From Massospora cicadina (lineage: Eukaryota > Entomophthoromycota > Entomophthoromycetes > Entomophthorales > Entomophthoraceae): a DNA stretch of 64,000 nucleotides. A model generated the notes under the pieces. The model was given only the letters and a program-made list of their open reading frames with translations, was not told the DNA's origin and did not search any database. The translations under genes were made by a program, and so were the position numbers. The stretch is from positions 205,438-269,437 of the forward strand of contig JAKSZP010002676.1 in the NCBI GenBank assembly GCA_022478985.1, written 5' to 3'. Numbering within the stretch: the stretch's first letter is position 1; every line of letters begins with the position of its first letter. This document shows positions 55,463-64,000 of the stretch, piece by piece.

Positions 55463-56660
55463 TTGCCTTATTCCACTTTCAGGCGCAACACAAAGAAATT
55501 ATCTGATTCAGTGGACGCTGCAGATGGTGTCCCTTTCTATGCTGCAGATGAGGTCATGATTATTCCTGGTGAACAAAGAGTGGTTGACACTAAGATCACG
55601 CTTCAAATCCCACGTCATTGCTTGTTGCACCTCATGAGTATTGAAGGTGTTAGTCCCTTGGAGCCTCATGTTTTAACTGGGATACTAGACCCAGCCTACC
55701 AGAGGCCTGTTACCATTCTACTGGAAACCCTTAGTAGAAAAAAATATGATTATGCGGAAATACCAGGAGATTAACCAAGGCTTACAACTCCCTGTAGAGG
55801 ACATCAAACATATCCACTCCGTTGGTTCTATGGCAGACTTGGGCTTACCTATGGATAACATGGTGTGTACCTTGTCCAACATCCATATCTCGGATAAGCT
55901 GACCCCAGAGGATCTGAGAATTGTCCATGCTTTGTTAGACGACTATAGTGACATATTCTCCAAGTTGGATACTGAGTATGGCCACATGAAGAGCTGGTGC
56001 CACTCCATTGATGTGGGTGATGCCCATCCTATTAGGTCCAAACCCTATCATAAGTCAAAAGTGGAGGAACAACAATTGAGAAGGGAGATCCAGCATCTCT
56101 TAGACTCGGGGTTACTTGTTCTTTCGCAGAGTCCTTGGTCTTCACCCCTATTACTAATTAAAAATAAAAATGGAGGTCATCATTAAGTTATGGATTACCA
56201 TCAGTTGAATAGCCTCACTAAGAAGGATAGCTATCCTACCCCTCTCATTGATGACGTCCTGGCCCAACTCTCTGACTATAATTTCTTTTCCTCCCTGGAC
56301 TTGGCCAATGGCTGTTGGTAGATGGACCTTTCTCCTTAAGATCAGGAGAAGAACGCTCTTAAATGTAGTGAAGGTCTCTTCCAGACCATATGTTTTCCCC
56401 AAGGGTTGTGCAATGCACCTCCCTCTTTTAAGCCTGCGATGCATCACATCTTGCAGGACCTCAATTAAGCTTGTGTCATCGTCTATCTTGATGACATCAC
56501 GGTGTTCTCAAAAACCTTCAATGAACATCTTGATCGCTTGAAGGAGGTGTTTCAATGGTTATGTAAGTCTGATATTAAGTTGAAGCCTCCAAGTGTACCT
56601 TCTTTCAGAGAAAATTAAATTTCCTTGGCCACTTCATTTCCCAAGAAGAAAATAACACAT
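55463..56660 (+). pseudogene. Element H reverse transcriptase
   Basis: SKPYHKSKVEEQQLRREIQH and LLVLSQSPWSSPLLLIKNK (56,040-56,165) lead to YHQLNSLTKKDSYPTPLIDD. Then come FSSLDLANGCW, a stop, MDL, and the catalytic YLDD box (VIVYLDDITVFSKTF) at 56,484-56,495, intact. Stops at about 56,184, 56,319, 56,338 and 56,466 and shifts near 56,360 and 56,590 inactivate it. Confidence 0.8.
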
Positions 56661-56671
56661 GCAGGACAAGG

Positions 56672-57300
56672 TTGAAGCAATTTTTTAAAATGCCACCCCC
56701 TAAAAATCTATGGGATATTCAGTTATTTCTAGGGATGATGGGGTATTACCATCAGTTCATCCCAAAGTTTGCCCAACTCAGTGAGCCCTATGTCCGGCTA
56801 TTAACCAAGAATACCCCTTTCTATTGGGGTTCTAGACAAAAAGCTGCCTTTGAGACTTTGAAGCAACTACTACAACAACGTCCTATCCTACGGCACCCAG
56901 ATTATATTAAACCTTTCATCTTGTTCACTGATGCCTCAGACTATGATGTTGGGGCCATCTTAGCCCAATTAGATGAATAAGGTGTAGTTCATCCTGTATC
57001 CTATTTTGTTAAGATGCTGTCAAAGGCGGAAATCAACTACAGTGTTAGAGAAGGAGTGCCTTGCTGTTCTGTTGAATATAAAGCACTACCACTTTTTTCC
57101 CTATGGAACCACCTTTACTGTAGTTACTGACCACGAATCTCTAAAGTGGTTACAGAACATGAAGGATCCTACTGGTCGGCTAGCTCGCTGGGCTCTAAAG
57201 CTCCAGCCTTACAACATGAAGATTGAACAGCGTGCTGGAACCCATCGCTGGAGTGTTGATGGGTTGACTCGGCTACCAGTCCTTCACTTGGATAATAGTG
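56672..57300 (+). pseudogene. Element H RNase H
   Basis: FLGMMGYYHQFIPKFAQLSE is the RT tether. RNase H blocks follow as FTDASDYDVGAILAQLDE, EKECLAVLLNIKHYHFF, VVTDHESLKWLQNM, GRLARWALKLQPYNM and VDGLTRLPVLH. All catalytic acidic residues remain. A TAA at 56,978 and one frameshift near 57,010 break it. Confidence 0.8.
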
Positions 57301-57399
57301 AGGCGGAGAGATTACATGACCTTGTAATGACAACCAATGAATGGGTTGATGAGGATGAGCCTGTTCAAAAGATGTTATCCCAGCACTCCCATAACACTA

Positions 57400-58450
57400 A
57401 AGCTGAAGATAGGAAGTTGTATAAGCAGCTGGGGACAAAATGGCTACCTTACCTTTGACCCTCAGAACGCGTACCTGATGTCTTAGAAGCCCATTCTACC
57501 CTAGGTCATGGAGGGGTAAGGAAAACCTATGAGTGAATTACGGATCGGTTTTACTGGGATGGAATGATGGAATCTATTGTTGATTTTTGGAAGCCTGCCT
57601 TACTTGTAAGAAGCAATCTGGATTCAAGTCTATTTACCAATATCAACTAACTATCCCTCAACAACCGTTCCACACTATCAGCTTGGATGTAGTAGGCCCC
57701 CTTCCTCAATCTACTAGTGGAAACAGATTTATCCTAATAGCTATTGACCATATTACTAAGTGAGTTGAAGCCATGGCGCTTCCTGCTCAAACAGCTAAGG
57801 CCACCGCCATCTTTTTACATCAACACATCTTCACCCGTCGCCATTGCCCCAAGTACTACTCTGCGATAATGGCAAGAACTTCACCTCCAGTGTTTTCAAA
57901 ATTCTGGCACTTCTATGGGAGCACAACAACTCTTCTCAGCTCCATATAACCCTTCCACAAATGGACTGTAGAAAGAGCAAATGGAACCCTGGTTTCCATT
58001 CTTCAGAAACTGGCCTTCTCTGATCCTCTGCACTGGGATCAATATCTACATAGTGTTCTTATGGCATATCAGATTATCTATCACCAGATTTTAGAAAAGT
58101 ATCCATTTTGTGTCTTGTATGGGTGGGAACCAGGCATACCTGCCCTCCTAGCTAAGGATGTATTATCTTCTAAAGTGGAAGAACAGGAGAGAGTTATGAG
58201 GAGTCTGTCTCAGCATATAATTCAACTCCAATCTGAAGCTATGACCAATTTAGCAAAGACAGTGATAAAAGAGGGGCAGGCTGCAAATGAGTTCCAAACC
58301 CCCTACCTACCTTCCAAGTATCTGAAATGGTGTTGTACTACCATAAACGCATCACTCCTAGAAGCAGCAAACTTGGATCAATTTTGGAGGATCCCTTCAC
58401 CATCCTTTACAAAAGAGGAAATGAGTACTCTATCAAAAATCTAGCTACTG
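57400..58450 (+). pseudogene. Element H integrase
   Basis: AHSTLGHGGVRKTYE and ITDRFYWDGMMES (HHCC part, 57,490-57,580), SLDVVGPLPQSTSGN and AIDHITK near 57,680-57,760, then VERANGTL near 57,970 with the catalytic Glu. The 127-codon frame from 58,061 carries the distal core. DMVLYYHKRIT and ITPRSSKLGSILEDPFT lie near 58,330-58,390, an SH3-like end as in element C. The reading ends NILKGG at the polypurine tract. Confidence 0.7.
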
Positions 58451-58504
58451 ATATCACAATTAATTGCTTATATGGCCATTTCCTTCATCCATATTCTCCC
58501 CCCA

Positions 58505-58520
58505 ACATTCTCAAGGGGGG
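58505..58520 (+). promoter_or_regulatory. Element H polypurine tract
   Basis: CAAGGGGGG directly precedes the TG of the 3' LTR at 58,521. Confidence 0.65.
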
Positions 58521-59267
58521 TGATATCGGACATTTGCCATTACAGCTGAAAACTAAGAATGTTTTAGGTTGCATTCAGTCAAAAAGGGGAAATGTCAGCC
58601 ATTTGCAATTTTCTGATGGCATTATGTGCAATTTTTAATGAAAATGTCGATGAGAATGGCCAAACAACTCTGGTCAATTCTCGGTAAAACACCTTGAACC
58701 AGGGTAACACTAGTTCAAAACCCACACGGGCACTTTCAGTAAAAACAAACGATTGGAAAATGCCAATCGCATAACAGACTTAGGGGAAACCAGTAGAAGA
58801 TACTCCCCAACCAGCACCAAGTCCTTCACCACACCTGTGTGGGGGCCACCCCCTTTTATAGACGTGGCGGTGGACCCCAAGGCGAGAGTAAATTTCTCAA
58901 GTGGTGATTGGTTATGGTAAATCAAGACCTTGCCGCATGGGTATATTTTGCCTCAAAGCCCCAACGTCCATTTTACCAAAATTAACTGACTTTCCTTCAA
59001 GATCTAATAGGATTGACACCAATATTACCTAAATTGGAAAGCATCAAAGCTAGTTCAAACCTATCCCCAAATTACCTCTGATTTTGAAAATATTATAAAT
59101 TCTAATCATCATAAATTGGGAAGGAATAGCTTCTCCTTTTTACCCCCACGACATATTAAAAATTAGAAAAATGCAATTTTTATTGTCATCTATTTTTATT
59201 CTATTAAAATCTTTTTGTGATCCAGCGGCGTAGCACTCAGTGAGCATAATCAAGCTGGATTCCTACA
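58521..59267 (+). repeat. Element H 3' LTR
   Basis: Starts TGATATCGGACATTTGCC and ends GGATTCCTACA. Long runs match the 5' LTR exactly (e.g. GTTTTAGGTTGCATTCAGTC). Confidence 0.85.
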
Positions 59268-60801
59268 ACTTCTAGCCCATCCTCAGGCGGTAGGTTCACC
59301 TGCTCCATCTTTCAAGTTTGCTTATCAGGTGCTCAATGCCCTTTGTGAAGGAGCATGCTCAGCCTGATCTGCAGATTGCCCTGGTGGATGACATTTTGGA
59401 TTCATCTTTAAATCCAAAGGTCTAGTTATAAGATTCTTTGCCAGAGGAGGAACAAATAAAGACTGGAGCCATGAGTACAAATTCAGAAATCTAGAAACAA
59501 GGGTTGATCTGGCGTATGTATGACTGATATACAATCCTCAGAATTATGATTCATTGGGATAAAAGTCTTTTGCGCATAAATGATCTGGTCATCACTTGAA
59601 AGCTTAGGGTAAAAGAGCCTTATTAAGTAGGCTCTGCGATGCTATAAAAAGGGAAATGATGACAAATAATTCCATTTTGTTTCCTAAAAAATTATCACAT
59701 AAAATAAGCATGCTTAAAATCATTTAAAAAGTTTCTTTTTCTTATTATATAAAAACCAACTGGAGTAATGAGCTCTATGAGTGAGACGGTCTAAACGTTG
59801 GCCTCATTCCTCTGATTTATCTTGAAATCCAATGTTGCTGCTCACACGCAGCATTGCCAGAACTGTAGTCCAAGATTACAACACAATCCCCAATAAAGGC
59901 ATGCGGATTCAGGGGCAGATTTCCGCCAGGTTTTAAGTCATGTGGTTAACAACATGGCTTATACTTCCCAGATTGCTTTGTTGCATGTTGGTGCAAACCC
60001 ACCTAATACATAAAATGAAACTAAAATACCTTCCTATCCATTTTATGGGGTCCCAGGAGAGGTGGTGGTCTCTGACAGAAAATGTTGGAACTGAAATTTG
60101 CTGACCGTAGTTATGGTAGGGTTCTTGATGGCATTTTTGTTGCGTGAGGTAAATTATAGTGAGCAGCAATCCCCCATCCATGGAAGTCCTGGTAAAAGTC
60201 AAATAACCTAATGTTCACATGGCTTTGTTCATGGAGGCTCTGGACAAAATTTATCAAGTCATTGTGTGAGCCTTCTTCCAGGCGTAGTTGGCGTGAGCAA
60301 TAGGGGGTAATCTCCGTTTTTGCTATAATTGGCCCAGGTGATTGACGCATTATCTTTAACTTTTGGCAGGATGGTTGCAGGATTTGATTGAGGAACAAGG
60401 ACGATTGCCGGATTCAATGGAGGCGTGAATGGAATTGGTTGACTGGGCGGCCAGTTCAGACACTTGAAATTTAATGTATATCAACACTTCTAACGGTTAG
60501 TCAGGGGCGTAGTTTGGTAGAAGAATGTGCGCAAGTTTCCACCCATTGATGAAGGCAGCCCAGATAGGGGATTCCAAATCTTCACGTATGTTCCATCAGG
60601 GGTTTCAGGCAGATTTGCTAGTGGCTCAGGTGGTGGCAAAGGTATAGGGCACGCTGACTTAAGAGGTTACATTAGCATTACAAGTTGAGAAACAATTAGC
60701 AATGGCCAGGGATTGGCGCAAGGGATTGATATTGCTAGTGTAGTGGTAAAGAAATTTCCAGTTCCTGACCACCATCTTTTCTTTGGTTCATTATCAATTA
60801 T
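59268..60801 (+). pseudogene. A' gag, continued (degraded)
   Basis: After H, plus-strand pieces read PSFKFAYQVLNALCEG near 59,310 (compare IANQVLDALTK in element A gag). Much further on come VVNNMAYTSQIALLHVGANP near 59,945 and SYPFYGVPGE near 60,035. Most of 59,400-59,800 is AT-rich without a frame. The assignment to A' gag is by position and one weak match. Confidence 0.4.
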
Positions 60802-61411
60802 TGACACCAAAGTAATGTCCAGAGCGAGGTTGGACTCTCAAGGTAAGTGTTAATGACTCATTCAACTAATGAATTAGACATCTTAATTAGGGAAACTCAG
60901 AGCGAGAAAAAAATGAAATAGATAAGAAAGGTTATGAACCCTGGAATTAACCTCATTTTACTATTATCAAATAAAAAATGCTACCCTTGATTAGATTCTG
61001 ATAATAAGGTGCCACAATCACACTAAATAAAAGATAGGATAATTTGGGGAGATCAAACCCCAAAAATCCCAACTCTTTGTTCACACAACAAAAACTTAAT
61101 GAATTGCACCCAGCATAAGACAAGGTAAGGGTGGCCTAGAGCCACAGGAGTAACCCAGCTCGGGGTGAAAGCACCAAAGAAAGAGTTCCAAATGAAGTTC
61201 ATAATTGTGTGGGTTTAAAAGTTAAAATTGCCCTATCAGGGAGTCTCTCCTGCACCATTCTTTAAGCTTTTGAGCTTAAATAATAGCTCAGGTGAGGCCC
61301 AGCTAGTGCACAAACTTGACTAAATTCAAAACATCTTTATATGATTTGACTGTAATTTGGAAAATCCAAACTTGAGCTGAAGTGTAATGAACATAAAAAC
61401 TGATTGTTACA
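60802..61411 (-). repeat. Element J 3' LTR (left copy)
   Basis: Paired with 62,050-62,674. Both carry ATTATCAAATAAAAAAT and ATAAGACAAGG. The copies differ by many substitutions, so the element is old. Confidence 0.7.
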
Positions 61412-62049
61412 TTATCCCCCACTATGGAAGGGTGCCTCTTAGGGTAGGGGCCCTACAGTGGGAAGCCGCCACAATGAGGTCTTGTTGGGGAAAGTTACCT
61501 CGAGCCCCAGGAAATTTAGCTAGAGAAATTACAGGTCCCTTAAGGGGAAAAGAAAAATGTCAAGAGCTGATTGGAAATGGGCTGCTAGAATCAGCCCAAC
61601 TGGCACAAGGAAGCACGCCCAGCGCTTGGCTGTGGTGCGCCCCCCTCCCACACTCCAGTTGGCAATGTTCTTCCAATCCTAACCAGGGGGTGCTTTATCA
61701 AACTAAAGCACGGAGGGACTGTGGTCCAGAGCTGCTAGGCAGCTGTCCCCTTTCCAAGTGAACTGTCCGTGATGGAGCCCTTCTGGGACAGGTCCCCTTG
61801 GTGCCAAATGAACTCTGTTGAGGTGGAGGCCCCACTGGGATTTTGTTCTGATGATCGCTTCAGTTCCAGAGTTAGCCATAAGTCTCCAGTTCTCCAGTTC
61901 TGGTTACTCAACAACTGGAAGCTTACGCAACCACTGAGGTCAGCCAAGCTGGGGATCAGTGGCATGTAGAATGCACATTTTGGTTTAGTACTTTTGTAAC
62001 GGTTGATAAACTCCATGTTCCAAATCTTCATCTTGCCTACAGTTGGCAT
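61412..62049 (-). other. Element J interior
   Basis: 638 bp, more GC-rich than the repeats, with no retroelement motif on either strand. A 124-codon plus frame begins at 61,387, in the repeat; a 104-codon minus frame (62,049-61,735) spans the sense end. Neither is recognisable. Confidence 0.5.
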
Positions 62050-62674
62050 TGATATTTAATGTCAAAAGAACGCCCAGTGTGAGGTTGGATTTTCAATGCA
62101 GGTGTTAGTGCCTCTTGCAACTAATCAATAAAATTTCTAAATTAAGGAAACTCATAGTGAGAAAAAAAGATGAAGTGGTCTAGTGGGGTAGCAAACCCCA
62201 GAATTAACCTTATTTTATTTATTATCAAATAAAAAATCTACTCTTGAGAGAACCTGCCAAAAAAGGCGCCATGATCACACCAAGTAAAAGACAGGATAAT
62301 TGGTGGAGATCAAACCCCAAAAACCTAAAGTTTTTATTCATGTGATAAAAACTTGATGCATCATGGCTTGCCATAAGACAAGGCAAGGGCGGCCTTAGAA
62401 TCACAGGAGTAACCCATCTCAGGGTGAAAAACTTCAAAGAAAGATTTATAAACAAATTTCAGAGTTCGCAGGCTTTACCTTTAAGGTTGCTCTTCTAGGG
62501 ACCTCTCCTGCAACATTTTTAAGCTCTTGTGAGACTAAAGAATAGCTTGAGTGAGACATAGCCCAGTGCCCAAACTCGACCAAAGCCAAAATTCTTTTTA
62601 AACAATCTGAATTTGGATTCTTAAAACTTAATCTGAGTTGAAATGTAATGATTGAGAAAATCTAGATCGTTATA
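62050..62674 (-). repeat. Element J 5' LTR (right copy)
   Basis: On the minus strand it begins TATAACGATCTAG, where the left copy has TGTAACAATCAG, so the terminal G is lost (G-to-A). Confidence 0.7.
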
Positions 62675-62935
62675 GCCAGGGAAAGGACAATCCCTGGTGA
62701 GTGGCCATTCTAGTCAGGGGGGCTGGCATCCAGCCCCAAAAAATTTTGAAAATGTACAGTGAAGTGCGCCAAGGAAGAGGCACATAAACTAGTTAGCTAT
62801 GGGAAGGGAAAGGGGAATATGGCCAAGTATTTATCATCTGCAAATTTGCAATTTAAAGATTTATCAAGAAATAAATAGCCTTCTTCGCTTTATCCACGTT
62901 TATTTATCCCATTGGAGTAGCATACAGATGGCATA

Positions 62936-63226
62936 ATGGAAGGGGAGAAGTCCCTAATAGATACTCTGGCAGAAGAGAACTATGTTGAGCTTGCACTGGC
63001 TGAGCAACTGAAGTTGCAGATTTGGAAAGGACCAGTGGTGGTATTTGCCAATGCATCACAGAGGGCTGCCCCATGGCGAGTGAGACCCTCTATAAAAGTA
63101 TGGAAGAATCCATTTGGGTTTTGGGAACAGTTCTGTGAAATCAAAAATTTGGCCCATCCAGTGGTGGTTGGATGCAGTGGTGGCATTAGTTTGAGCCCCA
63201 AATTGATTTGCCTTCCCGTACTGTGA
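62936..63226 (+). pseudogene. A' protease region
   Basis: A 96-codon frame: ENYVELALAEQLKLQIWKG, VVVFANASQR and KNLAHPVVVGCSGG. It is collinear with the element A protease segment (MSVELAQQLKLDM, VMVASSTYQS, LNLVFPVILGVGWW). The active-site Asp block just upstream reads LIDTLAEENY, keeping Asp-Thr but not the following Gly (DTL). Confidence 0.6.
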
Positions 63227-63439
63227 CCTTAAATCTGAGGATGAGGCCACTGATGAAGTGGAGACTTTTGGTGGGAAACAATAAGTTAGATAAATATAAA
63301 AAGCTGGGGGCCATGCAAGAGGGAGTTTTTCTAGCAATATACTGAGAGTCTGTGAGAATTTTGGACCAAAAAAGGATTTAAATTCTCTCCAACAGGCATA
63401 TTCACATTCTCATTTCAATTTAAAGATGGGCAAATTTTC

Positions 63440-64000
63440 CTACAGATGTTCGTTCAATCCGCTGAATGGATAGGTAAAGGCTGAATTAGAGAAGCATATA
63501 ATTGTTTGTTGAGAAAGGGCTTAATTGATTATTAAAATCCGCTGTGGTTTCCCTAATGTTACTGGTGCCCCAGGCAAGTGGAGAATTACAGCTGTGCATT
63601 GACTTCCAGCGGCTCAACATGGGTATAAAGAAGGATCATTACCCATGCCATTAGTGGAGAATATAATCCCAATGGTCACAGGGTGTAACATCTTCATGAA
63701 GCTCAATCTAACAGATTATTTAACCAGGTACGCATGAGACCTTAGCAACAGAAGTACATGGCGCTCAAATACCACATTGGTATGATCCAGTACCTGATAA
63801 TGCCATTTGGACTGAGGAATGCCCCTGCAGTGTTCCAATGTATTATCAACTGAGTGTAAGTAGGATGATCGTCCAGTGTTTCATTGCATACATAGATGAC
63901 ATCCTTATATTTTCCCATTCTCAAAAGCTATGTACACAATGTGCAGGAGTTTCTGGAAGTGCTGGCTGAGGCGGGATTGTTTCTAAAGCCTTTGAGATGT
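63440..64000 (+). pseudogene. A' reverse transcriptase (cut by window end)
   Basis: Blocks in shifting frames include CPLGKWRITAV-like DFQRLN remnants near 63,600. LPMPLVENIIPMVTGCNIF lies near 63,640, IMPFGLRNAPAVFQCIIN near 63,795 and the catalytic YIDD box at 63,889-63,900 is intact. LEVLAEAGLFLKPL is the last readable block. Several stops break it. Confidence 0.7.

Larger units (their letters stand above)
53046..59267 (+). mobile_element. Ty3/gypsy element H, full length (6.2 kb)
   Basis: LTRs of about 745 bp, at 53,046-53,792 and 58,521-59,267, are nearly identical over long runs. They enclose gag, protease, RT, RNase H and integrase in Ty3/gypsy order. The protease and RT are closest here to element C. 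There is no chromodomain. TGGTGCTCACTAC just after the 5' LTR fits a primer-binding site, and CAAGGGGGG precedes the 3' LTR. No 5-bp target duplication was found. By LTR similarity it is one of the youngest insertions, yet pol has stops. Confidence 0.85.
60802..62674 (-). mobile_element. TRIM-like miniature LTR element J (1.9 kb)
   Basis: Two direct repeats of about 610-625 bp (60,802-61,411 and 62,050-62,674) enclose only 638 bp. On the minus strand the left repeat starts TGTAACAATCAG and both end TATCA/TGTCA. GTGGGGGATAA precedes the left repeat on that strand and fits a polypurine tract, so the orientation is minus. Shared blocks include GAGATCAAACCCCAAAAA and CACAGGAGTAACCCA. No pol fits in the interior. 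Target duplications were not found. Confidence 0.65.
51622..64000 (+). mobile_element. Family A-related chromovirus A' (runs off the window), with H and J nested
   Basis: A 1.2-kb A-type LTR (51,622-52,842) is followed by the leader TAATTGGCCAACC shared with element A. Then come gag pieces split by element H (53,046-59,267) and by element J (60,802-62,674), a protease at 62,936 and an RT that is still running at 64,000. The A' protease and RT are diverged but collinear with A. It lies in the B2 3' LTR. Confidence 0.75.

Noticed and set aside
61387..61761. A 124-codon plus ORF in element J
   Set aside because: It starts inside the LTR copy, runs against the inferred orientation and has no motif.
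1..64000. CRISPR array or tandem satellite
   Set aside because: No regularly spaced identical repeats. Repeats found are LTRs or short degenerate tandems.

Overview
This window is eukaryotic nuclear DNA made almost entirely of old, nested retrotransposons. I found no intact host gene, rRNA gene or CRISPR array. The elements are chromodomain Ty3/gypsy retrotransposons, other Ty3/gypsy elements, and L1-type LINEs carrying an endonuclease, a reverse transcriptase (RT) and a C-terminal zinc finger. The AT-rich background and stops that mostly fit C-to-T or G-to-A change point to a large, repeat-rich genome with cytosine methylation or RIP-like mutation. A fungus fits best, but the taxon cannot be fixed from this sequence. 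Family letters below are labels for this window only.

Left part (1-21,821). An old retroelement D (minus strand, Gag with a zinc-knuckle-like patch) fills about 1-1,660. It is followed by a tRNA-Cys-like pseudogene preceded by tandem copies of its own 5' half. Element E (2,426-5,611) is a short LTR element flanked by a perfect CTCTG target duplication. From 5.6 to 19.4 kb lie eroded LINE remains, interrupted by an unidentified 0.75-kb insert and by two solo LTRs of family A in opposite orientation. A second LINE, G (10,005-15,270), sits inside the first of these LTRs with a 16-bp target duplication. Family D returns at about 20.0 kb.

Middle (21,822-46,341). One element, B1 (minus strand), spans 21,822-44,464 because its 3' LTR was split twice. 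Chromodomain element A (21,939-29,158; GTGCT duplicated) and element C (29,675-39,120; AACCG/AACCA) both landed in it. B1 itself interrupted the second D copy, which resumes at 44,465. Element C carries a degenerate antisense reading frame of about 1 kb between integrase and 3' LTR, the most unusual coding signal here.

Right part (46,342-64,000). A second B copy, B2 (plus strand), has its 3' LTR interrupted by another A-family element, A', which runs off the window end. A' was in turn entered by Ty3/gypsy element H (53,046-59,267) and by a TRIM-like miniature LTR element J (60,802-62,674).

Order of events from nesting: D is older than B. B is older than A, C and A'. The LTR A copy is older than LINE G, and A' is older than H and J. 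Every pol gene carries stops and frameshifts, and several catalytic residues are lost, so all autonomous elements here appear dead. Coordinates of degraded coding regions are approximate; LTR ends and target duplications were read directly.
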